This document shows positions 58,001-64,000 of a DNA stretch of 64,000 bases, piece by piece (within the stretch, counting starts at the first letter, position 1; each line of letters starts with the position of its first letter). Below the pieces are notes generated by a model, which worked only from the letters and a program-made list of their open reading frames with translations, had not been told where the DNA came from and searched no databases. Origin of the DNA: Sphingomonas aracearum (GTDB lineage: Bacteria > Pseudomonadota > Alphaproteobacteria > Sphingomonadales > Sphingomonadaceae); the NCBI RefSeq assembly GCF_003345355.1, contig NZ_QQNB01000003.1, positions 496,001 to 560,000 on the forward strand. Reading direction: 5' to 3'. The translations under genes and the position numbers were made by a program.

Positions 58001-59528
58001 CGACGATCGTCGGCGCGGCGGGAGCCGCCAGGTCGGGCACTGTGACCGACACGGTGGGCGAGGGATTGCCGGCAGGATCGGCCTGGCCGACGGTGATCGT
58101 CGATCCCTCCGGCGGAATGGCGGCCAGTGGCACGCTGTAGGTGCCGTCCGGGCCGATGGTGGCGGTGCCCAGCACGGTGCCGCTGCCATCCTCCACGGTC
58201 ACCGTCGCGCCCGGCTCGGCCGTGCCGGTGATCGACGCGCCGCCGGGCGTGAACTCCACGGTGGGCGCGGCGGGCGCGATCAGGTCCGGCGTGAGCAGCG
58301 TGGCGGCAGGCGAGGCGTTGCCGTTCGCGTCGGTCTGCACCACGGTGAGCGGGGTGCCGTCGACGCGTGGGGCGGGCAGCGTCACGGAATAGGTGCCGTC
58401 GGTGCCGACCTGAGCGGTGGCGACGCTGGTTCCTTCCGGATCGCGGACGCTCACTTGCGCGCCGGGCTCGCCCGTGCCGGAGAGGATGGTGCCCGTTGCA
58501 TCGATCTGCGCGTTCGGGGCGGCCGGGGCGGTGGTGTCCGGCGCGGTCGCCTGAACGGAGGCGGAGACGTTGCCCGCCGCATCGCGCTGCGTGATCGTCA
58601 GCGTTTCGCCGTTGGTGCTCGGCGTGGCGAGCGTGACGCTGTATGCACCGTTGGCGCCGACCGCGGCGGTGCCGACCACAACGCCGGCGGCGTTGCGCAC
58701 CTCGAGAGTGGCCCCCGGCTCGCCGGTGCCGGAAACGGTGGCGCCGTTCGCATCGATGGCGACGGTGGGAGCGGCGGGCGCGGTGGTGTCCGGCGCGGTC
58801 GCCTGAACGGAGGCGGAGACGTTGCCCGCCGCATCGCGCTGCGTGATCGTCAGCGTTTCGCCGTTGGTGCTCGGCGTGGCGAGGTTGAGCGTGTAGTCGC
58901 CGCTGGCGGCGACCGTCGAGCTGCCGATCACGGCACCTGCGGCATTGCGCACCTCCACCGTGGCGCCCGCCTCGCCGCGCCCGGAAACGGTGGCGCCGTT
59001 CGCGCTGATGGCCACGGTGGGCGCAGCAGGCGCCGTGCTGTCCGGGAGCGGGGTGGTGCCGCCTCCCGGCGCGGTGGGCGTGCCCGAGTTGAGGTTGCTC
59101 GACGTGCCGCTGTCGCCGCCGTCGGAGGCGACCGCCGCGATGCCGCCGGCACCCAGCGCGCCGACCAGCGGCACCGCCAGCGCCGAGCCGCCGGCGCCTT
59201 CGCCGCCGAGCAGTTCGCCGATGTCGGACAACAGCTTGAAACGGTGGGTCGAACCCGCCGCGCGCGCCTGCCAGAGCTGGCCGTCGCGCTCCTGCAGCAC
59301 CAGATCGCTCTGTTCGGGAGCGCCGTTCTGGTAGAAGTCCTCGACGCGGATCACCTCACCGGTCTTCAGCGTGACCAGCAGATCCTCGCCCTCCTGTTCC
59401 AGGTTGGCGAGCTGGCTGCGATCCAGATGCAGACGAACGATGCTGGGCGCATCGAGGTCGATGGTATCGGCGGCAACCTGCGTGACGGTACCGTTGACCT
59501 TGGAGATGACTTCTGCGTCGACGGCCAT
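49050..59528 (-). CDS. Giant BapA-like adhesin with 32 Ig-like repeats, type I secreted
   Basis: A 3492-residue surface protein in one uninterrupted frame with a good ribosome site (GGGAGG). Residues ~1-135 are a BapA-like N-terminal module (LHLDRSQLANLEQEGEDLLV; SDIGELLGG; then a glycine/alanine hydrophobic run), with no Sec signal. Residues ~165-2855 are 32 repeats of about 84 residues, each with VTGTGEPGATV, then VAADGSYxATL and TQTDAAGNVSPxA, ending APD. Residues ~2855-3492 hold cadherin/VCBS-like domains (GTLLINLNGSYTYTP; LTVTETGDYTYRP) and an acidic C-terminal tail expected to carry the type I secretion signal. I saw no cysteine. It should mediate cell-cell or surface attachment. The exporter genes follow directly. 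Confidence 0.93.
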   Translation of the reverse strand: MAVDAEVISKVNGTVTQVAADTIDLDAPSIVRLHLDRSQLANLEQEGEDLLVTLKTGEVIRVEDFYQNGAPEQSDLVLQERDGQLWQARAAGSTHRFKLLSDIGELLGGEGAGGSALAVPLVGALGAGGIAAVASDGGDSGTSSNLNSGTPTAPGGGTTPLPDSTAPAAPTVAISANGATVSGRGEAGATVEVRNAAGAVIGSSTVAASGDYTLNLATPSTNGETLTITQRDAAGNVSASVQATAPDTTAPAAPTVAIDANGATVSGTGEPGATLEVRNAAGVVVGTAAVGANGAYSVTLATPSTNGETLTITQRDAAGNVSASVQATAPDTTAPAAPNAQIDATGTILSGTGEPGAQVSVRDPEGTSVATAQVGTDGTYSVTLPAPRVDGTPLTVVQTDANGNASPAATLLTPDLIAPAAPTVEFTPGGASITGTAEPGATVTVEDGSGTVLGTATIGPDGTYSVPLAAIPPEGSTITVGQADPAGNPSPTVSVTVPDLAAPAAPTIVVRDDGAAASGTGEPGATVTLTDPTGAVLGTAVVAADGSYAATLQPAQVNAERVTATQTDAAGNVSAPASDIAPDLTAPLAPTLAISADGAAVTGTGEPGATVTIRSPLGAVIGTALVAADGSYAATLSAAQTNGEVLTATQSDPAGNLSPEASATAPDLVANTNPDAPTTAVSADGGFVTGTAQPGAAITVYDANGVQVAAGTAAADGSYSVALSPPRIDGETIRVTQTEADGDVSPPATATAPDLTAPDAPTIAINADGTVATGTGEPGATVTLTDPSGAVLGTALVQANGSYTATLNPPQTDAQVVTATQADAAGNVSGAATDVAPDFTAPAAPTLSISADGTVAGGTGEPGATVTLTGANGAVIGTALVAADGSFATPLTPPLTNGEPVVASQTDAAGNASPAASAVSPDFTAPGAPSATIGADGAQVTGTGEPGAQIVVRDGAGTVLGTATVAADGSYVAALAPAPTNGEALVIQQADPAGNFSPPVQVTAPDITPPAAPAATLDASGSVITGTGEPGAQVEVRDAAAAVIGTAVVTPQGAFTLVLATPQVAGGTLSVVQADAAGNTSAPTALAAPDRTAPAAPTLAISADGAAVTGTGEPGASVTIRSPLGAVIGSAVVAADGSYAATLSAAQTNGEVLTATQSDPAGNLSPQANATAPDLVANTNPDAPTAVVSADGGFVTGTAQPGAAITVYDANGVQVAAGTAAADGSYSVALSPPRIDGETIRVTQTEADGDVSPPAAATAPDLTAPAAPAAAIDGTGVVVTGTGEPGATVRVLAADGTVLGTATVGASGAFAVPLTPPQANGEPLSVVQTDPSGNPSAATALAAPDITAPLAPVATIAGDGSTATGTGEPGATITVVDANGIVIGAGAAAADGTFTVALSPAQANGGQIALSQTDAAGNASPPLTLAAPDVTAPVPPSATVSANGTSVSGLAEPGATVTVTGAGGLVLGSGVAGANGSYTVAIAPAQANGEQVAVTQADAAGNVSPATPAIAPDITAPAAPTIDVGADGATTTGTGEPGATVTLTGPTGAVLATALVAADGTYAATLNPAQLNGEVVTATQRDAAGNVSGAATDIAPDVTAPAAPTIDVGTDGASVAGTGEPGATVTITDPAGTVLATALVAADGTYTAALVPAQIAAQLVTATQTDAAGNLSGAATDVAPDLTAPAAPVAAIAADGSAVSGTGEAGAAITVSDPAGTVLATGTAGADGIFTIALVPPRDNGGQLSVVQTDVAGNASPAAAVIAPDLIPPAVPTIAISGDGAAVTGAGEPGASVTIVNANGDVLGTAIVGSDGQYGTALTPPQVNGEQVFATQVDPGGNASDPASAVAPDFTAPATPVVAIAADGTAATGTGEPGAAVSVTGADGTPLGSAIVGADGTFRVPLAPAQVEGETLTVRQTDVADNPSGAVTVLAPDLDAPLGLTAAVNADGTIVTGAGEVGATVTVRDPAGAVIGTATVAADGTYTAALTTPQRNGETLTATQADAEGNVSLPVTTAAPDLTPPAVPTAAIGADGAVVTGTGEAGATVSVTNAAGTVVGTGPVAADGSFSVTLTPAQADGGILTVVQADPTGNLSPTTTVAAPDITPPALPTLAISADGTIATGTGEPGATVTITDPAGTAIGSGVVDGAGTYTAALAPAQVNGQLLTATQADVAGNPSAPATAVAPDGTAPLAPTIAISADGATVTGTGEPGARVVVTSGGGVVGATTVAADGSYAVQLDPPLVNAEPLTATQTDAAGNGSPTASTIAPDLTPPAAPVAAVAGDGGSVTGTGEPGATVTIANAAGTAIGTAVVDAGGAFTATLTTPQRNGETLSLTQRDAAGNVSPAAAAVAPDLTPPAVPAAAVAADGSAVTGTGEPGATVTVSGAAGVLGSAVVAGDGTFAVPLASPQANGQALTVVQTDAAGNASPVVPLIAPDITPPAAPTLAIAADGATATGTGEPGAVVSIVVDGAVVGTATVAADGTYTAPLAPAQIDGGLVTATQADVAGNISTPASAVAPDATPPAAPVAVVSADGGFVTGTGEPGATVTVTNAAGTVLGTATVAGDGRYAVPLNDRQDDGETLTVRQADQAGNLSPATTIVAPDDVPPLIPVASVTADGGAVVGTGLAGATVTVTGATGGVLGTALVQPDGSYSVALNPPQRNGEVVSVTQADTAGNVSPPVPAVAPDLTAPAAPTASVSGDGGSVTGTGEAGSRVTVTTLAGAVLGTALVGADGLYLVPLTSAQRNGETVVATQADAAGNTSPAATAIAPDLTAPAAPAALAISPNGATVTGTGEAGARVEVRNAGGQLLGTGTVGTDGAFSVGLSPAQQAGGTLGVTLADAAGNRSGTGTVAAPFDIDAFDNANTAAIDLQPVTTGVNLGTANYLALVSLGAVNLNAQVLGVPSVNFTVQEGHTLNAVFTYDALANIGALSGYAVAVQRFDGTNWVAVDTQGAATLVQVGLLNGNVTATETLGAGQYRAFLTFQGTAGVGLLGALTVTGTDLDYTDVGAAVPAATQGNVITDASPAGEIDIVAPGTRVASVTVNGVTTAVVGDGTAVTGSWGTLLINLNGSYTYTPAANAAAIGHTDTFTYTLIDPSDGELESANLSIAIGSPDITGAPLAVNDTATAAVTYQNVSTTIAPAQEFTFNTPLSLGAPRTGSGADSFTVAANTVSDVTLTAVRGGTIALFPSYTITVRNAAGAVVGTTTQTAVAGLPLGAGVSLTLDDLPAGTYTYTVSSTNTIGTGYGTTVYIGENVTFLDRYTVTGTTAATGDLLANDTPNADFYAVRIGTGATFTEVGDTPLSIAGRYGTLTVTETGDYTYRPSGTLPYSAVDLLDSFTYQLVQPNGVVSTATLNVRIDVPGDNAAPVATTFAVENDVVSLAMVAGPEAHPATGVEQHDASVVVGGGHPDVQPTGIAPFDLFEGQGDVPDVLARYLDEHAQAQPAPDFPTVAPAPEAVPIEHTASDPVDPLGYLALPVDQTREEDHSRMTV
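55750..56255 (-). repeat. Recent two-unit duplication inside the adhesin, copy B
   Basis: Repeats 12 and 13 of the adhesin are nearly identical at DNA level to repeats 6 and 7 (57270-57775), including the unusual VANTNPDAP linker and the GGFVTGTAQPGAAITVYDANG unit. The copies are 1521 bases apart, a whole number of codons spanning six repeats. This points to segmental duplication or gene conversion within the array. Confidence 0.85.
57270..57775 (-). repeat. Recent two-unit duplication inside the adhesin, copy A
   Basis: Partner of the block at 55750-56255. The two copies differ at only a few scattered positions over roughly 500 bases, far fewer than other repeat pairs. Confidence 0.85.
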
Positions 59529-59792
59529 TTTCTGCCTCCCTTTTGCGCATGTCGGGCGCGCTTCTTGAACCGGTACCGACGCGCAAAACGCCGGATTTCA
59601 GGAGGCTAACGGCGGAGAATGAAGGTCCGGAACGTCGATTCCGGAAACGGAATCAATAAATCACGTAAGTCGAGCCAGGCCGTCGGACCGGCGATCCCGG
59701 CCCTTTTCCCGGCGGGCTGACCCCGGCAAGGCGCTTGCCCGGCCGCGCGGAAGTCGGCAGGCACGAACGCGCGTTCGCATCGGGAGAAGAAC

Positions 59793-60731
59793 ATGGCCGG
59801 GGGGCTGGTAGCCTTGCTTGACGACGTGGCGGCGCTGGCGCGCCTTGCCGCGGCATCGGTGGACGACGTGGCCGCTGCGGCCGGACGGGCCGGCGTGAAG
59901 GCCGCCGGCGTGGTGATCGACGACACCGCCGTCACCCCCCGCTATGTGGTGGGGCTGACGCCGGATCGGGAATTGCCGATCATCGGCAAGATCGCGCTCG
60001 GTTCGCTGCGCAACAAGCTGCTGTTCATCCTGCCGGTCGCGCTTGCGCTCAGCGCGCTGGCGCCCTGGGCGATCACGCCGCTGCTGATGGTGGGCGGTGC
60101 CTATCTCTGCTTCGAGGCGGCCGAGAAGATCTGGGAGGCGCTGAGCGGCACTCACCACGCGGAGGAGGTGTCGGCGATCGACAGCCCCGCCGCGCTGGAG
60201 GAGCGGCAGGTGGCGGGCGCGATCCGTACCGATTTCATCCTGTCGGCCGAGATCATGGCCATTTCGCTGGCCGAGCTGCCCGGCCTGTCGCTCGGCACGC
60301 GTGCCGCCGCGCTGGCGGCGGTGGCGGTGGCGATCACGGCGGGCGTCTACGGCCTTGTCGCGGTGATCGTGAAGATGGACGATATCGGCCTGCACCTCAG
60401 CCGACGCACCGGCGCGGCGACACAGGCGGTCGGACGCGCGCTGGTGCGCGGCATGCCCGTGCTGCTCCAGGCGCTGTCGCATATCGGCGTGGCGGCCATG
60501 GTCTGGGTCGGCGGCGGCATCCTGGTGCATGGCATGGAGGAGTTCGGGCTCGAAGCGCTGCCCCATCGCCTGCATGAGCTGGCGGAGCGGGCGGCGCACG
60601 CGTTTCCGGCGGGCGGGGTGACCGAATGGGCGGTCACCGCGCTCGGCTCCGCGCTTCTCGGCCTGGTCGCCGGCGCGGCGATCGTCGCCGTCCTGCACCT
60701 GTTGCCGCGGCGGCACACCATCGGGCATTGA
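59793..60731 (+). CDS. yedI: DUF808 family membrane protein
   Basis: A 312-residue inner-membrane protein of the DUF808/YedI family. It starts MAGGLVALLDDVAALARLAA, the family hallmark, and contains DDTAVTPRYVVGL and PIIGKIALGSLRNKL. About five hydrophobic segments follow (LLFILPVALALSALAPWAI; AAALAAVAVAITAGVYGL; VAAMVWVGGGILV; ALLGLVAGAAIVAVLHLL). Function is unknown in all bacteria I know of. It is divergent from the adhesin gene, with 264 bases between; no clear regulatory palindrome was seen there. Confidence 0.9.
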   Translation: MAGGLVALLDDVAALARLAAASVDDVAAAAGRAGVKAAGVVIDDTAVTPRYVVGLTPDRELPIIGKIALGSLRNKLLFILPVALALSALAPWAITPLLMVGGAYLCFEAAEKIWEALSGTHHAEEVSAIDSPAALEERQVAGAIRTDFILSAEIMAISLAELPGLSLGTRAAALAAVAVAITAGVYGLVAVIVKMDDIGLHLSRRTGAATQAVGRALVRGMPVLLQALSHIGVAAMVWVGGGILVHGMEEFGLEALPHRLHELAERAAHAFPAGGVTEWAVTALGSALLGLVAGAAIVAVLHLLPRRHTIGH

Positions 60732-60987
60732 GCCGCGCCGGCTGCCTGCGCCATGTTCAGGCGGCGGGCGTGGTGGCGGCGATGGCCGTGCCCGGCTGAC
60801 GGGGTTGATCGTCCGTCGGGCGCCCGGAGCGTGCCCTTCCGGGGTTCCGGCGCACGGCGGCGGAGAAACATATTCCGGCTATATGCGCCCGGCCGGATTC
60901 GATCTCGAATTGCTATGCGAGCCGGGCCTAATCGCCCCTTCCTGAAGGCATCGTCACGGGACGATCGCCGCTCGGAAGGACCCAGCA

Positions 60988-61842
60988 ATGAAGTTCCGTC
61001 ACGGCATCGCCGTTGTCGCCTTTCTCGGCACGCCGGTCGCCGCGCAGGCGCAGTCTGCCGCCACCGCCGCTGCCCCGCCCACGCTCACCGTCAGCGGCTC
61101 CGCGACGATCGCGTCCGACTATCGCTTTCGCGGAGTATCGCAATCCGACCGGGAGATGGCGGTGCAGGGCGGCATCACGATCGCCCATGAAAGCGGCGCG
61201 TATGTCGCCGCCTGGGCATCGAACCTGGCGGGCTGGGGCACGTTCGGCGGCGCCAACATGGAGCTGGACCTGATCGGCGGGTACAAGGCCAGGCTGGCGG
61301 ACGGCGCCACCCTCGACGTCGGGCTGACCTGGTACGTCTATCCGGGCGGGGCGGACAAGACCGACTTCGCCGAACCCTATGCCAGGCTGACCGGCACCAC
61401 CGGCCCGGCGACCCTCACGGCGGGCGTGGCATACGCCCCCAGGCAGGAGGCGCTCGGCAAATGGTACAAGGGCGGAGCATCGGCGGCGGCGGGCACCTAT
61501 GACCGACCGGGCGCCAAGGACGACAATCTGTACCTGTGGGGCGACGGCGCACTGGCGATCGCGGGCACGCCGCTGACCGCCAAGGCGCATGTCGGCCATA
61601 GCTGGGGCCAGGACGGCCTCGGCCCGAACGCCACCGCGGTGTCGCCCACCGGCGACTATTGGGACTGGTCGCTGGGCGCGGATGCGACGTGGAGGAACCT
61701 GACCTTCAACGTCAGCTATGTCGACACCGACATCTCCGGCCGCTCTGCCGCCTATTTGCGGCCGAGCTTCAGCAAGGGCCAGGACGGCAGCGGCAACATT
61801 GCCGGCGGCACCGTGCTGGCCTCGCTGACCGCTGCCTTCTGA
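60988..61842 (+). CDS. TorF family putative porin
   Basis: A 284-residue outer-membrane barrel of the TorF (gcw_chp) family. The signal peptide is MKFRHGIAVVAFLGTPVAAQA. SGSATIASDYRFRGVSQSD is the family signature, followed by alternating strands (YVAAWASNLAGWG; DVGLTWYVYPGG; FAEPYARLTG) and the final VLASLTAAF. It lies 16 bases before a short membrane peptide and the kdp genes on the same strand, so it may be part of the kdp transcription unit and help potassium or osmotic adaptation at the outer membrane. That link is inferred from position. Confidence 0.87.
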   Translation: MKFRHGIAVVAFLGTPVAAQAQSAATAAAPPTLTVSGSATIASDYRFRGVSQSDREMAVQGGITIAHESGAYVAAWASNLAGWGTFGGANMELDLIGGYKARLADGATLDVGLTWYVYPGGADKTDFAEPYARLTGTTGPATLTAGVAYAPRQEALGKWYKGGASAAAGTYDRPGAKDDNLYLWGDGALAIAGTPLTAKAHVGHSWGQDGLGPNATAVSPTGDYWDWSLGADATWRNLTFNVSYVDTDISGRSAAYLRPSFSKGQDGSGNIAGGTVLASLTAAF

Positions 61843-61858
61843 GCGCTGGAGGACCGAC

Positions 61859-61942
61859 ATGCAGGATCTGCTCTGGGTCGCGATCATGGCAGGGCTGGTG
61901 ATGCTGACGCTCGCCTTTGTCCGCCTGTGCGACAACGCCTGA
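61859..61942 (+). CDS. 27-residue single-helix membrane peptide upstream of kdpF
   Basis: A tiny gene with GGAGG eight bases before the ATG. The peptide is one hydrophobic helix ([18 protein letters not shown]) ending RLCDNA. I recall comparable short peptides ending in an R-x-C-D/E motif before kdpF in other kdp operons. It is too short for most gene callers. It may be an extra small subunit or stabiliser of the Kdp complex, distinct from KdpF. Confidence 0.7.
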   Translation: MQDLLWVAIMAGLVMLTLAFVRLCDNA

Positions 61943-61953
61943 GGGAGATGGCG

Positions 61954-62043
61954 ATGACCCTCGACCTCTGGCTGGCCGCGCTCACCGCGCTTGGCCTTCT
62001 CGTCTACCTGGTGGCGGTGCTGATCCGCCCCGAACGCTTCTGA
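61954..62043 (+). CDS. kdpF: KdpF small subunit of the potassium-transporting ATPase
   Basis: A 29-residue hydrophobic peptide with the typical KdpF pattern: [23 protein letters not shown], where YLxxxLxxPExF is the family ending. KdpF stabilises the KdpFABC complex in the inner membrane. A second in-frame ATG lies 6 bases upstream. It is 11 bases before kdpA. Confidence 0.93.
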   Translation: MTLDLWLAALTALGLLVYLVAVLIRPERF

Positions 62044-62054
62044 AGGAGGCGACC

Positions 62055-63758
62055 ATGACCTTTCAGGGCTGGTTCCTGATCCTTGCCTTTTTTGGCGTGC
62101 TGCTCGCCCTGGCGAAGCCGGTCGGCCTGTGGCTGTTCACCCTTTACGAAGGGCGGCGCACGCCGCTGCACCTCGTGCTCGGTCCCGTGGAGCGCGGCTT
62201 CTACGGATTGGCGGGCGTTGATCCTGCGCAGGAGCAGGGCTGGCGGCGCTACGCCCTGCACATGCTGTTGTTCAACGTCGCGCTGATGGCCTTCACCTAT
62301 GCCGTGCTGCGGTTGCAGGGCGTGCTGCCGGGCAATCCACAGGGCCTAGCCGGGCTATCGCCGCATCTGGCGTTCAACACCGCGATCAGCTTCACCACCA
62401 ACACCAACTGGCAGAGCTATGGCGGGGAATCGACCATGTCGAACCTCAGCCAGATGCTGGGGCTGACGATCCACAACTTCCTGTCCGCCGCGACCGGCAT
62501 CGCGCTCGCCTTTGCCCTGTTTCGCGGCTTTGCCCGGCGCGAGGCCGGGACGGTCGGCAACTTCTGGGCGGATGTGACCCGCATCACGCTGTACCTGCTG
62601 CTGCCGGTCTGCATCGCCTACGCGATCTTCCTGATCGCCTCGGGCGTGCCGCAGGCGCTGGCGGGGGTGGGGAACGTCGAGACGCTGGAGGGCGCGCGCC
62701 AGTCGCTCCTGCTCGGCCCGGTCGCGTCGCAGGAGGCGATCAAGATGCTCGGCACCAATGGCGGCGGCTTCTTCAACGCCAACAGCGCGCACCCGTTCGA
62801 GAACCCGACCGCGTTGACCAACTTCGTGCAGATGCTGTCGATCTTCGTGGTCGGCGTCGGCCTGACCTGGACGTTCGGCAAGGCGGTGGGCAACACGCGC
62901 CAGGGCTGGGCGATCCTGTCCGCCATGATGATCCTGTTCCTGGTCGGCACGGGCGTGAGCTATTGGGCGGAGGCGGCGGGCAACCCCGTGCTCCATCAGT
63001 TCGGCGTCGCCGGCGGCAACATGGAAGGCAAGGAGGTGCGCTTCGGCATCGCCGCGTCTGCCCTGTTCTCCGTCGTCACCACCGCTGCCTCGTGCGGCGC
63101 GGTGAACGCGATGCACGACAGCTTCACGGCGCTGGGCGGCCTGGTGCCGCTGTTCAACATGCAGCTGGGCGAAGTGGTGATCGGCGGCGTGGGGGCGGGC
63201 ATCTACGGCTTTCTGCTGTTCGCCATCCTGGCGGTGTTCGTCGCCGGGCTGATGGTCGGCCGCACGCCGGAATATGTCGGCAAGAAGATCGAAAGCCGCG
63301 AAGTGAAGCTGGCGGTGCTGGCGATCGCGGTGCTGCCGCTGATGATCCTGGGCCTCACCGCCCTGTCGTCGGTGTTGCAGCAGGGGCTGGCCGGCCCGCT
63401 CAACAAGGGGCCGCACGGCTTTTCGGAGATCCTGTACGCCTTCACCAGCGCGGTCGCGAACAACGGCTCGGCTTTTGCCGGGCTCACCGCCAACACGCCC
63501 TATTATAACGGGCTGCTGGGCGTCGCCATGTGGGTGGGCCGCTTCTTCATCATCGTGCCGACGCTGGCCATCGCCGGCAGCCTGGCCGCCAAGAAGTACA
63601 CGCCGGAAAGCGCGGGCTCGTTCCCGACCACGGGCGGCCTGTGGGTCGGGCTGCTCGTCGGGATCATCCTGATCCTGGGCGGTCTCACCTTCCTGCCGAG
63701 CCTCGCGCTCGGCCCCATTGCCGATCATCTTTCGATGATCCGCGGCCAGCTGTTCTGA
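62055..63758 (+). CDS. kdpA: Potassium-transporting ATPase subunit A
   Basis: A 567-residue potassium channel-like subunit, of normal length for KdpA. Selectivity-filter regions of the four repeats are visible: [45 protein letters not shown] and [13 protein letters not shown]. It binds and conducts potassium in the high-affinity KdpFABC pump, induced under potassium limitation. The start was chosen at [10 protein letters not shown], after AGGAGG; upstream in-frame residues overlap kdpF. The operon continues into kdpB. Confidence 0.96.
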   Translation: MTFQGWFLILAFFGVLLALAKPVGLWLFTLYEGRRTPLHLVLGPVERGFYGLAGVDPAQEQGWRRYALHMLLFNVALMAFTYAVLRLQGVLPGNPQGLAGLSPHLAFNTAISFTTNTNWQSYGGESTMSNLSQMLGLTIHNFLSAATGIALAFALFRGFARREAGTVGNFWADVTRITLYLLLPVCIAYAIFLIASGVPQALAGVGNVETLEGARQSLLLGPVASQEAIKMLGTNGGGFFNANSAHPFENPTALTNFVQMLSIFVVGVGLTWTFGKAVGNTRQGWAILSAMMILFLVGTGVSYWAEAAGNPVLHQFGVAGGNMEGKEVRFGIAASALFSVVTTAASCGAVNAMHDSFTALGGLVPLFNMQLGEVVIGGVGAGIYGFLLFAILAVFVAGLMVGRTPEYVGKKIESREVKLAVLAIAVLPLMILGLTALSSVLQQGLAGPLNKGPHGFSEILYAFTSAVANNGSAFAGLTANTPYYNGLLGVAMWVGRFFIIVPTLAIAGSLAAKKYTPESAGSFPTTGGLWVGLLVGIILILGGLTFLPSLALGPIADHLSMIRGQLF

Positions 63759-63770
63759 TCGGAAGGCACC

Positions 63771-64000
63771 ATGGCAAAAACCGCTACCAAGAGCCTGTTC
63801 ACGGCCGACCTCGTCGTGCCCGCGATCAAGGCCTCGTTCGTGAAGCTCAACCCTGCGGAGCTGGTCCGCAATCCCGTGATGTTCGTCACTGCCGCGGTGG
63901 CGGCGCTGATGACCGTCCTGCTGGTGATCGGGCACGATGGCCTGAGCATCGGCTTCAAGCTCCAGCTGGTCGTCTGGCTGTGGCTGACGGTGCTGTTCGG
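63771..64000 (+). CDS. kdpB: Potassium-transporting ATPase subunit B, N-terminal part
   Basis: Begins MAKTATKSLFTADLVVPAIK and continues into the first membrane segment NPVMFVTAAVAALMTVLLVIG, matching the start of KdpB, the P-type ATPase subunit. The catalytic DKTG motif would lie beyond the window. A GGAAGG ribosome site precedes the ATG. Confidence 0.93.
   Translation, partial: MAKTATKSLFTADLVVPAIKASFVKLNPAELVRNPVMFVTAAVAALMTVLLVIGHDGLSIGFKLQLVVWLWLTVLF

Larger units (their letters stand above)
50966..59033 (-). repeat. Tandem coding repeat array, about 32 units of ~252 bp
   Basis: Almost all units keep the same length near 84 codons, with insertions of a few codons (for example VANTN after two units). 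Units vary in sequence but keep fixed motifs, so the array has both old divergence and recent copying. On the plus strand it creates many long shadow frames that are not genes. Confidence 0.92.

Noticed and set aside
50966..59033. Regular repeat spacing suggestive of a CRISPR-like or satellite array
   Set aside because: Units are ~252 bp, whole-codon, translated in one frame and show protein-level conservation, so they are coding repeats.
49138..59609. Many long plus-strand frames (up to 760 residues) opposite the adhesin gene
   Set aside because: They follow the repeat period of the minus-strand gene, have no ribosome sites or recognisable domains, and are shadows of a high-GC repetitive coding strand.

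Overview
The window looks like chromosome of a sphingomonad (Sphingomonadaceae, Alphaproteobacteria). The evidence is high GC, large TonB-dependent receptors, an HWE-type histidine kinase, an FnrL-type regulator next to hemN, and genes of the Sphingobium-type protocatechuate/gallate meta-cleavage pathway (ligJ, ligK, ligU). No species is assigned.

Layout. (1) 1-2003: core genes (HWE kinase, periplasmic cyclophilin, tRNA-Ser-GGA). (2) 2004-8636: a decayed mobile or recombination zone. It holds a P4-type integrase without its catalytic domain, a small HTH gene broken at the same point, island hypotheticals, a 5'-truncated P-loop gene meeting a 5'-truncated vanA, a 3'-truncated vanB, a 2.1-kb block of three unrecognised genes (one apparently frameshifted), and the C-terminal half of an MFS transporter. 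(3) 8644-24013: a compact aromatic/sulfate-ester locus. The minus-strand operon is TonB receptor, sulfatase, ligK, ligU. The plus-strand operon is lysR, ligJ, sulfatase, pobA, MetE-like, GH3. A formylglycine-generating enzyme (FGE), the sulfatase-maturing enzyme, lies at the far end. Together these suggest uptake of a sulfated (perhaps also glucosylated) phenolic, desulfation, hydroxylation of 4-hydroxybenzoate and entry into the 4,5-cleavage lower pathway. A 28-bp paired motif lies on both sides of lysR, oriented toward each operon. (4) 24366-26759: a lipoprotein resembling DUF6351, with a clear terminator. (5) 26938-30643: an oxygen-response group (possible hemerythrin-like protein, fnrL, hemN, ompW) with two perfect FNR-type palindromes. 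(6) 30747-31688: small genes. (7) 31802-43198: a LacI-controlled glycoside locus (TonB receptor, ABC ATPase, LacI, putative lipoprotein glycosidase, binding protein, two permeases, DUF1861 protein, ThuA), with matching GTTTAACGTT-type palindromes before the receptor and between lacI and the sugar operon. (8) 43391-43769: two gene remnants. (9) 43803-59528: one minus-strand unit for a 3492-residue Ig-like repeat adhesin and its type I secretion system. (10) 59793-64000: a DUF808 protein, a TorF-type porin and the start of a kdp operon, including kdpF and a 27-residue membrane peptide.

The strongest candidate for an undescribed system is the sulfatase/PobA/LigJKU/FGE locus with its tandem-HTH LysR regulator. 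The giant adhesin with its dedicated exporter is the most striking single gene. Similarities named here come from reading the translations; no database search was run.
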